64,000 bases of DNA from Anseranas semipalmata (Eukaryota; Chordata; Aves; Anseriformes; Anseranatidae), in assembly GCA_013399115.1 (NCBI GenBank), contig VXAA01002187.1, positions 62,001 through 126,000 of the forward strand. The letters run 5' to 3'. Positions within the stretch are counted from its first letter, which is position 1. Each line of letters opens with the position of its first letter. The notes below the pieces were generated by a model. It saw only the letters and a list, made by a program, of their open reading frames with translations. It was not told where the DNA came from and did no database searches. Shown here one piece after another: positions 43,901-54,706 of the stretch. The position numbers and the translations under genes were made by a program.

Positions 43901-46900
43901 TAGCTGTTTTTAAAAGTTCTGCCAACAAGCTTGTGTTTAGGTCCCTTAACGAGCAGCCGCCTTTCTCAGAAGTGCTGAGCCCTCAGCTGCTCCACTGAAA
44001 TCAATTTATCAACAGTTTCACTGCTGACACTGCATTGATTTCAAGCCCTGTCTGCATTTACACGCAGCTGTGTTTCCCTTGCCTTCCCAGGATCTCCTTT
44101 TGTTGCGTACCTGAATTAATTTTTATGAATTTGCTGTTTTAGGCAGCTGGGCAGACAGATCCCCTCTGCATGATGCTGCCTTCCAAGGACGGCTCCTGTC
44201 TTTGAAAACCTTGATTGCACAGGTAAAAGCCTATGGGTAAAGACAAGTTTGGGAAGCAGTGTGGTTTCTCTTAGATTGTATCTGTGAGTCAGTGAGCTGG
44301 TAATAGACTGCAGCAGTGCATAAGAACTACAGTTATATAAATGATATATCCACATGCACACCTTTGGGCACCTTGCTTAGACAAGATGCTGCGGACAAGC
44401 CCAGGGCAAAAACTGCTACTGCTTGTAGCTTGCTGTATAATAAACAGTGATCCTAGGGCTCTTTTTCATTGATAAACAGTGCAGACTGGGCTTGAGGAGG
44501 ATAGGGACAATATATATGTTAGCTATTTGAAAATAAAATAAAATAAAATAAAATAAAATAAAATAAAATAAAATAAAAGAAGTAGAAAGCTGTAAGAGTA
44601 TATCTTGCTTTATAAAACAGCAAGCATGGTGTTCCCAAAGAGAGAGCTGTCAGCCTAAAATCCTCTACTCCAACTGTAACCAAGAGTTAAGGCAAAAGAA
44701 AGAGGGGAGGAAAGGATATATTAGAAAGGACAAGAAACTGTGTATGAAAATGGACAGCTGTAAAGGGACATGGTTGTGTTTTGCCAACCATCCTCCTTAT
44801 CACCTTTCTTTAAACCCAGCTCCCCAGTTTGGCACAAATGAATAATCTCCTCCCCACAAATTACGGTCAATAATTTTCACCAGTGATGGTTGTATGGAGC
44901 ATAAGGTGAGGCTGCATCTCAGATGGGCAATGTTCTCAAGGAGTGGAGCTGCTGGTGTAAAAGCCTCCACTTCAGAAATTTATCAAAGCATTGCTGCAGC
45001 TAAATGAGGTTGCTGTTTCCAGCCAGTTTTCCCCCTCCCATCTCCTGATCCTTCTTTCCTTCACTTGCTGCTATCAGATGAAATCAAATCGAGTAGAACA
45101 GTTCAGCTGGAAGGGACCTTCAAAGACCATCGAGTCCAACTGCCTGAGCACTTCAGGGCTAACCAGCAGCTAAAGCACGTTGATGAGGGCATTGTCCAAA
45201 CGCCTCCTGAGCACTGACAGGCACGGGGCAGCCACCACCTCTCTAGGAAGCCCGTTCCGGTGTCTGGCCGCCCTCACGGTAAAGAAACTTTTCCCGATGC
45301 CCAGCGCGAACCTCCCCTGGCGCAGCTTCGTGCCGTTCCCGCGCCCGGCCATCGGTTCCCAGGAGCAGAGGCCGGCGCCTCCCTCTCCGCTTCCCTCCTC
45401 AGGAGGCTGCAGAGAGCAGCGAGGTCGCCTCTCGGCCTCCTCTCCTCAGGCTGGGCAGCCCGGGTGTCCCCAGCCTCTCCTCACAGGACATGCCTTCCTG
45501 CCCTTCCGACAGCTTTGTTGCCCTCCTCCGGACGCTTCCAAGGACCTTAACGTCCTTCTTGTGTTGTGGAGCCCAGAGCTGCACGCAGTGCTCCATGTGA
45601 GGCCGCACCAGTGCTAAATACAGCGGGAGAACCCCCCCTTCTGACCGGCTGGCTGTGCTGTGTTTAAAGCACCTCAAATGGGGTTTGCCCTCTGGCTCCA
45701 GGTCACGCTGCTGGCTCGTGCTGAGCCTGCTGTCGCTGCACCCCCGGGTCCCTTCCTGCTGAGCGGCTCCCCGGGCACTCGGCTCCCAGCCTGCGCCTGT
45801 GTCCAGCACTGCTCTGTCCTGGGGGCTGAACCCGGCATTTCCCTGTGTTGAACTTCATGCTGTTGATGATTGCCCAGTGCTCCAGTGCATCTAGATCCCT
45901 CTGCAAGGCCTCTTTATAGAAAAGGAAGTGATGAAGATTATAAGGAAGAGGGTTCATTCATTCAGGACATTACTGGTTTTCTGACCCCCCTCTATCTCCA
46001 TCTGCATTGACTTTACACCATCTTATTAGTGGGAGGCACACAGTGTTGTAGTTAAACAGTGGGTGCCCTGGTTGTTCACTGGTTGTGGTTATACATGGAA
46101 GAAGCACCTGCTGTTGTGGCTATACATCATTTAGTTAATCCACCCTTTCTCCTTCTCCTGAAGACATTAATTTCAGGAGTGAAGAATGAGGGTCCTTGCT
46201 GATGAAAATAGATCGAGGCAGCAACGTCTATGGAGAGTGAACGGGAGCTGATTCACAACAGTTTGATAAATGTAGGGGCAAAGCTCTTCATGGAGCAGCA
46301 TAACCATTGCTCGTTGCTTCCCAGGTAGTTACACTATCAGCCCGAAATGAAATATGGAGCTACACTTCAGGGTACACATGGGGTACTCAGAAGTCTCTGC
46401 CTTGGGACCACAGCTCTTAGGAAAGCCAGGACAGCTTCTGCTCCCCAGGGGATGCCTTGACATAAGGGGCTGTTTGTGCCTGTGAGGAGATGGGGCACTG
46501 GAGTTTTAAGGACTCACCAATGCCTGGTCCAGCACCTAAAGAAGTGTCTCATTTTTCAGACACTCTGTGAAGAATGTAAAATCATATGAAAACAAGGCTT
46601 AATATCAGTGGTATTTGGCAAACAGCCATAGTGAGATCTATAGCTCAGTCGCCATTTAGTAATAATGGAGGGGATTGCTGTTTTGCCCAAGATATCAGTA
46701 CTTATTCTTTCATTTGCAATGAATGAGTTTCATTTCTTAAATTTATATATGAATAATGAATAAGAATAGCTCTCTTCTTATCAGGAGCCCCTAGAAGACA
46801 TTCTTCTTGAAGGAATATACTGATCAGTAAATATGAAACATCTATACAATGTAAAAATGGAATAATATCAACATTTTTTCAGGATATAATCTGTTCCCCT

Positions 46901-49900
46901 GGCATTGATGTAAAGTGCAGGAAAATTTTAGCCACAGCTTTTGCATTAATAATAGTTTCACATTGCTGAAAAATTATTGTCTTTATATCATAGAATTTCT
47001 ATCTTAAAGTAATTGCAGTGGCTGGTTTTAATGCTCATTGCAGCAAGTTTGGTGACTTTTACAGTGTAACGTTGCCCCCTGATATTTATTTCTACCGAAA
47101 TAGTTTGCTTCTGCACACCAAATGGTGCATTGCTGCCATCTTGCGAGCTGCCTGGCTTATAGCACGTTAAGTAGAGGAGGAACAGTGCCGCAGAATATAA
47201 AATGGCAAGTGTGGAATGAAGCTGCTTCCAGGCCTGATCCCACACATGACTGTGAAATCTTACTTATGAGGAGATTTAGCTGCATTTTGGGGACAGCACA
47301 TATGGCAATTTCTTTCTCCCTTGTGAATATATCTGGTGTCTGTTTGTGTGGGAATAGAAGTAAGAACTGTCGTTTAGGGAAATGCCTGTAATGAGGCATG
47401 TGTAACTCACAGTTCTTTTCTTCCAGTGTAAAACATCTTTTGGGTGGTCAGATAAGAGGAACAGATCTGTGGGTGGGATTTATCTCATCTCCTTTATGGG
47501 TCTACTTTAGTACACCTGGGCAAACTACACTGGGCACCCCATACGGTCAGCGGATGTATTTTCAGGATGCAATTCATCTGACTTACAGCTACTTCAGGAT
47601 GAGATGAATCACATCATAAAAGTGTCTGTTTTCCCCACTGATGGAGCCAAAGGGTCCATCACCATTACCAGCTACCATGTCTGGGAACGGCCACCAAATA
47701 GCTATAATGCGACCTGCGTGCATCCCTAGCTCCGTACCTTGCTGTGCCCAGCAGCATGGTGCTCTCTATCCAGGATCCGACCACCGCTGGTGCCCTGGGA
47801 TTGCTGCCTGTCGGGGCAGGTCTTTCCCCTCACGCCCCGTGCTCTGCCTTGCAGGGTTTCAATGTGAACTTGGTGACGACGGATCGGGTCTCGGCTCTCC
47901 ACGAAGCCTGCCTGGGTGGCCACGTGGCCTGTGCGAAGCTGCTGCTGGAGAACGGCGCTCAGGTGAGCCTCGGGGCCAGTGGAGATCAGCCAGGGGAAAA
48001 TGGCTTAGCCCTTGCTTTTTTCCGTAATGATCATTGGAATTGCCTCCGGTTTTCCATGGAATGGTTTGGGAGTCTTGTATAAGTAATAACAGATGTGCTT
48101 AAAGCAACGAGAGCTTTATCTGTTAATAAAATAACATTTTCCCCAGCTGGATCTAAGGTAAAGTGCATGTTAAAAATGGAGATACAGGAATAGGATGAGA
48201 TATATGAGAACATATTTTATTCGGCTGGGTTACAGACTTTTCAAGCATAATTTACATGGCAAGAAACTGAGCAACACCAAAACAGGCTAAATCAAGCTAT
48301 CCCTTGCAGAAGAAAATCCATTTATTAACCCCCTATACTGCACCAAATTTCAGTCCTTTTAAAAAATGAAAAAAACAACCTTTCTGCTCAGTTTTACTTG
48401 ATTTTGGTATAATAATGGCATTATCTTTTTATAATTCAGACAATCATCTCTGAATTACCTGCTGCTTACCTAAGAAAACAGCCTGTTCCTGGTATAATAC
48501 ATAGCTCCAGAGTTTTTTCTCTCTCTCTTTTTTTTTTTTTTCTTTCTTTTCCCCCATTCTCTATTCATAAACGAAGCCAGCAAGCTGTTGTCTAACTTCT
48601 GGGAGAAAATGTTCTGTTCTGCTGCTCACCTTTATTCTGCGCTTTTCTTTATTTCACTTTTTTACCAAACGATTTACTCTATAACTTCTGTCTTATCTGT
48701 CCTTCCGCTTTTACCTGTTAAACCAAAGCCCAGTGGAGATGGAAACCAAAGAACTCATTTCTTTTCTTCGGTTATCTCCTTGCTTACAGTTGCTATCAGC
48801 TTGCTTGAATCACTGGCCCTGCTGTAAAGCGATGCCAACAGACCCCTGGTGCCCCAGCAGCTTCAGCCAGACCTGCCCCATGCGAGTTTGTGGAGTGCTG
48901 GGTTGCAGCATGTGATCTGCCTGATATACAGATATCCCAAAATACATCCATTTCTTTCCTTTTGCTGTTTTAGAAGCTGTGCAGGATGGGGAATTTTTTA
49001 GCTTGGTAGTTAGAAGGAGGGGAGGAAGATAGAGCAAGGGCATGGGAACTGCAGTAACGGTGCTGTTGAAACAGTCTCGGTCAGAGCCCTGCCATTTCAG
49101 GAAGAGCAAGCTGCATTTTGGAGCTCCAAAATCTGGGCAGACAGAGTCCCCACACTGCAGAGCCTGGTCTTTCGCCACACGACAGAGGAGGCACCAAGGG
49201 GTAGGGGCTGCCTCCTGTGCCGCTGCAGCTGCACCGGGAGGAGTGGGACCTCCTGCCGGCTGCGCTGCTCTTGGAGTCAGTGGGAAACAGCCAGGGCTGA
49301 AATACTGAAAATGGCAAGGATGGGCTTGGGATTGTGGGAAACACACCTTGTAAAAATAAGGGTTAACTTGTATGGCATCGTATACAATTCAGTAAGTCAA
49401 ATAAACAAGGACAGATAATATTTAGAAGGGTATCAACTGCATACGGTCCACTGCTGAATTACACAAATAAATCAATAGTTTTTCAAACATCACTGTCTTT
49501 CTCCACTTTAAAGGCAAAATATCTTGCTAATTAAATTATGAGAGCTGAGTATTTCTCTCCTGGTGCTTCCACCCTTTTGTGATGCTGCTCCTGTGCTTTT
49601 GCTGGCATCAAACTTCTCCAGCTTCCTTGGTGGCCCAGGACTTCTCCAGCTCTTTCTCTCCTGTCTCTTTCCTCTTCTCCCTGATTTAGAAAACCCACAA
49701 ATTGCCATGAGCTTGCATGATCCATTGTACTTTCTCATTTTGCCAGAAGATTAAAGGCATGCAGATTTGCTACATAAGTTGCCTCTGAGGGCTTGCTAGG
49801 CAGTCAAAGCTTGCAGCTACGGCTGCGCACAGCACAGCCTGGGCACTGTGCTCTCCCAGTGGAGAATGACGGATGGTGGCTCTTGCCAGGTATTTATGTC

Positions 49901-52117
49901 AGAGGTCAAGGAAGGAAATTCTTCCTCTCTTACACACAAAGGCACATGTGCACGTGAACACAAACCCTTTTGACCTCCTTTTCTGTTTGGGATTCAGACT
50001 ATCTTTCTGTGCATGTTTTCTGCCAGAAATGTTCTTTCAGATGAAAGTATTAAACATGAACTGTATTTTCATTTAAAAAGCAAAGTCATCTGAGTGTATA
50101 ATGGATAAGGGTTGGTGCAAAATAGACAGTCATGACAATACTCTAGTTATCCATGTGAAAAAGAAATAATCTTCATTTTCTTAGCAACTCCAGGAGGATC
50201 ATTCACAGCAGGCAGTGTTGCTGTCTTACGGCACTAGCTGTGTGGGAAAGAGGGCAGAGCTGGAAGGAGAAAGTTATATGTGTTGTCCCATAATGCATAA
50301 CTCTGAAAGCTGTGAACAGAATAAATTCTGAAATTAAACAAGGCAAGCATCTTGTTCTGGTGCATTTTTGTTGAGAGCATGATGCACATTGCAAAGGCGT
50401 TCCTCATATCGGATTATTCTGAGCGTGTCCTGCTGTTTCAGGTCAATGCAGTCACCATCGATGGGATCACTCCTCTATTTAACGCCTGCTGCAGCGGCAG
50501 TGTGGCTTGTGTCAACATGCTGCTTGAATTCGGAGCCAAGTCACAGCTCGGGAACCACCTTGCTTCGCCCATTCACGAGGCAGTCAAGAGAGGTAATGTT
50601 CAGGCTGCGAGTGAAGCTAGCAGCAACTAAATGAGGAATGCATCTCTTATTGACTTTAAAACATTTCCCCCCTCAAAAAAACTTGCACAGCATGGATAAA
50701 TATGTTTGGCTTATTCCCAGCTCTTATGCCTCATTGATTGCATCTGGGTGTATTCTGCTCTGCAGAACTGAAATTAAGTGATGTCTCTTTTTCACCGCGC
50801 AGGTCACCGGGAGTGCATGGAGATCCTTCTGGCCCATGAGGTTGACATTGACCAAGAAGACCTGCAGCACGGGACCCCACTCTACGTGGCTTGCATGTAC
50901 CAGAGGACAGACTGCGTCAAGAAGCTGTTGGAGCTTGGTATGCTTGGAGAAGGGGCTGGGAGAGAGCTAGGGTGGTGTGAGCCAGTATTGCTCATCTCTC
51001 TGTGTTGCCTCTCCACCACAAACACTACAGAGATTTCTGCAAGAGCTATTTGGACAGCCTGAATCTGTGAGATGATTAAAATTTCACCTGCGTTCATGAA
51101 GAATTTAAGATTTTCTTACTGGAAGCTTCCAGTTACAGAGACCTACCTGAGACCATCTGAATGTTAAAGTAAAGCAGAGTTTTAGTTTCTTAAAATGATG
51201 GCAGGAAGCATAGACAATATTGGCCAATATTAATGACCAAAATCAAGTCTTCCGATTATGAAAAAATAAACTGCCATGCTAAGCATTAACTTCATTTGCT
51301 TCACAGCTGATGATGAAAACAGCAGTAAAGATGTTTGAAAGAATAATCCCTGTAGGGCCAGGCACAACTTATGAGCTAGCTTAAATTTTTGCTGTCAGTG
51401 TACATTTGCTGATTGATACCTGCTGAAAGTAAGGTCCTGCTGTGCATCGCAAACCCAAGGCAAGCATTTTGTTTGCTGTACTTCCAAAGTTATTCCAATT
51501 AGATACCTAAAGGGCATCTTCCCCCCTTCCCCGCCCCTCCCCAGCCCCGTAATTAAATAACATAACCTATGTTAGACTGTATAATATTAATAAATTTACA
51601 CAGCATGTGATAGATTTTGATCATATATTGGGTTGACAGTCTAAGAATTTCAATGATTGCTCAGCTCTACCCATCGCAGACAAGATTTGATGGCTCAGTA
51701 GACATTTATACAGCAGGTATTTGGTCTTCTGAGTTTTGAACTGATGGTACTGAGAGGAATTGGGAAAGCCTGGGTGCCACCCGTCCCCTTCATTTATTGA
51801 GGCTACTGGTGGAAACTGGCCTGTGTGGTGCAGGGTCAGATGGTTCCTGCTTCCTCCCAGTGCCAACCATGCACTCTTGTTTACCCAAGGAGCCAACGTT
51901 AATGCGGGGAAGCGATTAGACTCCCCACTCCATGCGGCAGCAAGGAAATCCAGCATGGAGATAGTCGTCTTGCTGGCAGACTATGGTGCTAACCTGAAAT
52001 GCAGAAATGCAGAATTCAAATGTGCCCTGGACCTTGCCATACCCAACAGCAAAGTAGAACAGGCACTCCTGCTTCGGGAAGGTAAAGGTTTCCTTTTGTC
52101 TTCTTCTCTCTCTCTTT

Positions 52118-52151
<34 letters not shown>

Positions 52152-54706
52152 TAGTAGAGCAGTATTTATTTCCTTTACCTAAGTACTTTTTCTTAACTGC
52201 TTTAAAAAGTAATCTTCTATGTAAGTTCTCTACTGATTTCAAACCTGTAACACATTACACAGAAATGAATAAGCGATCTCTGTTTTGTTGCTAGATCTGC
52301 TGCCAAATATTAGAGTTTTAGTAAGCAAATTGGCCAGTTACTCTGTGCTTTTGTTTCCCATCTATTGAAGGAAAACTATCCTTATTTACCAGTTGGGACT
52401 CTAAGGACTGAGGACTGAAAACTGCTGTGAGAGTTTATTCATTGATATTATCACAGCTATTTTATTTTTATGCGATGCATATGGAGAGGCCAAGAACTCT
52501 TGGTTGTTAATGAATCTTGTCAAGGGGGTGCATAGGCTTTATGCTGGCCTCTGCACACAGGTGGGTTTTATGGAGGAAATGAAACATTGGCTTAACATCC
52601 TTCTGTCCCACTCCCTTTCTCCATGGCATTTCATTTCACTAAAAGAGGGGAGATTTAGATTAGATATTAGGAGGAAATTCTTCACTCAGAGGGTGGTGAG
52701 GCACTGGAACAGGCTGCCCAGAGAAGCTGTGGATGCCCCATCCCTGGAGGTGTTCAAGGCCAGGTTGGATGGGGCTTTGGGCCCATGGCAGGGGGGTTGG
52801 AACTAGATGATTCTTAAGGTCCCTTCCAACCCAAACCATTCTATGATTATGTGATTCTATGATTCTATGCAGGGCTTTAATTTGTCATGTCTAAAGCCTT
52901 CCCAGAGGACTTTTGCTTGAATGCTTCTTTTGTGACTTCTGTCTCTGTGTCTGAGATGCTCAGGCCTGAGCAATGGCATGCTGTGTGAGCAGAGGCAGTG
53001 CTTCCAGTTGTCCTGTGTGTTTGAGAGCTTCTATAGATAAAGAAACGTCCCAGTGTTAATAATCTTCTCTTCCCAAACATCCTCTTGATTTCTGCTTTCA
53101 GTTTGCCCCTGTCCTCCCTCACAGTCAGGTAGGCTACAGGGCATTTCAGTTCCTGCTGGCTCTTCCTTTTTCAGAAATTAGGTTTCCTTGGTACCTGAAT
53201 ATAACACACACCCCTTCAGTCCTGATTGCAGATACTTTACAGTATCTAACAACTACAACTCTCCCTCCTCATATGTGTTTTCTGAGGTCTTTCTGTTTGA
53301 AATAAGCACCCCAGGGACTTCTTTCAAAGAGTTTTCATTCTGCCCCCCTGACTTTTCTGCTGTGGTTACCTAGGAGTCTCCTTTTAATTGTTCCTCTTCC
53401 TAGCTATTATTTCACGTGAAATATAAAATGCTTTTGTTTTCCTAACTGCTCTGGGAGGTGATAGCTTCATTCTTCACTTCCAGTGCTGGTAGTGCAAGTG
53501 CTCTTTTCTATAAATCTCATAGTTTTCTATTAATTTTTTTCCTCAGAGGGGACATTATCAGCCTGCTTAGGCTCCTACATTTTCCTGTACTAAATGCAGA
53601 CTTTGGTGAAGCTCACATGGGGCTGGGAGACCCTGGGGCAGCACCCATGGTGTGCAGTGCCGTGCAAGCGCCCACCTACGCTGTCCTCGCCCTCACACCA
53701 ATGAGTCCTCGGACAGCTTTCCTACTGGTGGACTCTCTGATGTCTAATAACAGACTATCACATGGTGCAACATTTCCCTCAGGGCTAGGGAAAGGCCAAA
53801 CCCCCTCTTTGTTGTTGTTGTTATTATTATTATTATTATTAATATTATTAATATTATTATTTTAATTTAAAAAATGTGTTTGTTTGTTTGTTTTGTTTTT
53901 GGTTTTGTTACCCTGGGTGATTTTTCGCACAAAACTTTTGGGCACTTTCTATCTTTTAGATGTTTTTGTTTAAGTCAGACTTAATTGAAATTGGATGACA
54001 CATTGAAAAATGATTTGGGGGAGCACTGGTGGACTGATTGACATACATAGATATTCAGAGGCAGTGTGATTGTGTAAAGAGGCTAAGCTGCAGCTGCTAT
54101 GTGTGCAGGTACCTGCTGAGACACCAGCTGCTGGAAGAAACATATACAGCATACATGAACAACCAACTGTATTTTCCATATCCACCGTAGTATGGCTGGT
54201 CTCCATTGAGCACCTCTGCAGCTCCCCATAATCCCTCCTGCCTTTATCCTCAGAACACCACTTGGAGTTGTCCAAATTCCTGAGCAAGGGCTATGCATCC
54301 TGGCCCTCTGTCTCCAGTGCAGACACCTATATGGCATTTTCAGTATTTGCTCAAGAAAAGATTTAGAAAAACCTAGCTGTACATGCAGAAAAAGGTTTTT
54401 AGTGTTCATAGGTTTCAAGTTGCTGAATCAATTTTGACAAAATAAGTCAACAATGTATGTACCTCTCTTTAAATTCAAGAAGTTGTGTAGTGCTTGATTT
54501 TCATATCTTGCTGCTGTTTGTTGCCTTCTGACTTATACCAGGGGTGGGGGCGCTTGTTCTTGCTTTTATTGTTTTTTCCAGGTCCTGCCAGCCTTGCCCA
54601 GCTGTGCCGGTTGTGTATCAGAAAACGTCTGGGTCGGTCGTGCTTATATGCAGTCCATAAGCTGCACCTGCCTGAGCCACTTGAGAACTTTCTTCTATAC
54701 CGATAA
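40781..54706 (+). CDS. ASB11: Ankyrin repeat and SOCS box protein 11
   Basis: Substrate-binding subunit of an Elongin B/C-Cullin-5-Rbx2 ubiquitin ligase. Family work links ASB11 to the ER membrane and, in zebrafish, to turnover of a Delta ligand in Notch signalling. Exons are 40781-40958, 44143-44222, 47855-47962, 50442-50592, 50803-50937, 51890-52081 and 54582-54706, all GT-AG. Joined, they give 322 aa, against 323 in human. Parts in order: an N-terminal hydrophobic segment (about residues 6-38, with [20 protein letters not shown]), then about six ankyrin repeats between residues 60 and 275 ([58 protein letters not shown] and others), then a SOCS box from about 281. The SOCS box has a BC box [12 protein letters not shown] and a Cul5 box [12 protein letters not shown] chose the ATG at 40781 because MEGSS lines up with the human start; an in-frame ATG 72 bases upstream is less likely. 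ASB9 is the closest relative, but the N-terminus, the SOCS-box wording and the PIGA neighbour point to ASB11. Confidence 0.96.
40959..44142 (+). other. ASB11 intron 1; nothing else recognised
   Basis: 3.2-kb GT-AG intron. Two overlapping open frames near 42.8-43.2 kb on opposite strands show no domain. No repeat family was recognised. Confidence 0.6.
44143..44222 (+). CDS. ASB11: ASB11 coding exon 2 (first ankyrin repeat)
   Basis: 80-nt exon reading [20 protein letters not shown] and then LKTLIAQ. It is too short to show up as an open frame of useful size. The acceptor is GTTTTAG and the donor CACAG|GTAAAA. It restores phase 0 after exon 1. Confidence 0.95.
44530..44578. repeat. (AAAAT)n pentanucleotide microsatellite
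   Basis: Nearly perfect AAAAT units over about 49 bases. Confidence 0.95.
45088..45915 (-). mobile_element. CR1 LINE fragment (degraded ORF2 3' part and 3' end)
   Basis: The minus strand reads broken pieces of the CR1 reverse-transcriptase ORF C-terminus in several frames: [12 protein letters not shown] then [27 protein letters not shown], and near the 3' end [20 protein letters not shown] and RRLDNAL. On the plus strand the familiar CR1 tail wording GGAAGGGACCTTCAAAGACC is at 45111-45130. Frames shift several times, so the element is dead. It is much more GC- and CpG-rich than the surrounding intron. The outer edges are approximate. Confidence 0.88.
47855..47962 (+). CDS. ASB11: ASB11 coding exon 3 (ankyrin repeat)
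   Basis: 108-nt, phase 0-0 exon reading [20 protein letters not shown], then [16 protein letters not shown]. The acceptor is CCTTGCAG and the donor CAG|GTGAGC. Confidence 0.96.
47963..50441 (+). other. ASB11 intron 3; nothing else recognised
   Basis: 2.5-kb GT-AG intron with a CT/T-rich tract at about 48519-48554. A 178-codon open frame on the minus strand (48810-49346) has no recognisable domain and is opposed by open frames on the plus strand. Confidence 0.6.
50442..50592 (+). CDS. ASB11: ASB11 coding exon 4 (ankyrin repeats)
   Basis: 151-nt exon reading [37 protein letters not shown] and SPIHEAVKR. It leaves in phase 1 (AGAG|GTAATG). Confidence 0.96.
50593..50802 (+). other. ASB11 intron 4 (short)
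   Basis: 210-base GT-AG intron ending ACCGCGCAG. Nothing else was seen. Confidence 0.9.
50803..50937 (+). CDS. ASB11: ASB11 coding exon 5 (ankyrin repeats)
   Basis: 135-nt exon reading [20 protein letters not shown] and then [20 protein letters not shown]. It enters and leaves in matching phases (GCTTG|GTATGC). Confidence 0.96.
50938..51889 (+). other. ASB11 intron 5; nothing else recognised
   Basis: 0.95-kb GT-AG intron with a C-rich patch (51520-51545) and a TTTACCCAAG acceptor. No other feature. Confidence 0.75.
51890..52081 (+). CDS. ASB11: ASB11 coding exon 6 (ankyrin repeats)
   Basis: 192-nt exon reading [20 protein letters not shown], then [20 protein letters not shown] and [20 protein letters not shown]. 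It leaves in phase 1 at GAAG|GTAAAG. In the last repeat the usual Gly after NAE/NAQ is Phe ([11 protein letters not shown]). Confidence 0.95.
52120..52150. repeat. Poly-T run of about 31 bases
   Basis: Pure T run preceded by a CT-rich stretch (52099-52119). It lies close downstream of an ASB11 exon donor and could be the reverse-strand poly-A tail of a lost retrocopy or a simple slippage tract. Confidence 0.9.
52638..52869 (+). mobile_element. CR1 LINE 3'-end fragment
   Basis: The plus strand reads the CR1 ORF2 C-terminus: [20 protein letters not shown] then [20 protein letters not shown]. The classic 3' end GGTCCCTTCCAACCC follows, closing with ATTCTATG-type 8-mer repeats (ATTCTATGATTATGTGATTCTATGATTCTATG region, 52839-52869). 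The fragment is 5'-truncated, as is usual for CR1, and relatively well preserved. Confidence 0.95.
53810..53870. repeat. (GTT/ATT)n low-complexity array
   Basis: GTT units passing into TTA/ATT units and an A/T-rich end, followed by a GTTT-rich stretch (about 53876-53902). Confidence 0.9.
54582..54706 (+). CDS. ASB11: ASB11 terminal coding exon (SOCS box)
   Basis: Exon completing [18 protein letters not shown], then [16 protein letters not shown] and a TAA stop at 54704-54706. It carries the Elongin B/C-binding BC box and the LPEP Cul5 box. The polyA site was not identified with confidence. Confidence 0.96.

Larger units (their letters stand above)
44223..47854 (+). other. ASB11 intron 2, hosting a (AAAAT)n array and a CR1 relic
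   Basis: 3.6-kb GT-AG intron. It contains the pentanucleotide array at 44530-44578 and an antisense, GC-rich CR1 fragment at about 45088-45915. The rest is AT-rich with no gene recognised. Confidence 0.7.
52082..54581 (+). other. ASB11 intron 6, hosting poly-T, a CR1 3' end and an ATT array
   Basis: 2.5-kb GT-AG intron. It contains a run of about 31 T starting 38 bases after the donor, a CR1 fragment at 52638-52869 and an ATT-rich array at 53810-53870. It ends TTTTTTCCAG. Confidence 0.8.

Noticed and set aside
45180..45617. 145-codon plus-strand open frame, and overlapping frames
   Set aside because: It is antisense to the CR1 relic and explained by the element's high GC content.
48810..49346. 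178-codon minus-strand frame in ASB11 intron 3
   Set aside because: Low-complexity Ala/Pro/Ser composition, open frames on both strands, and no recognised family.
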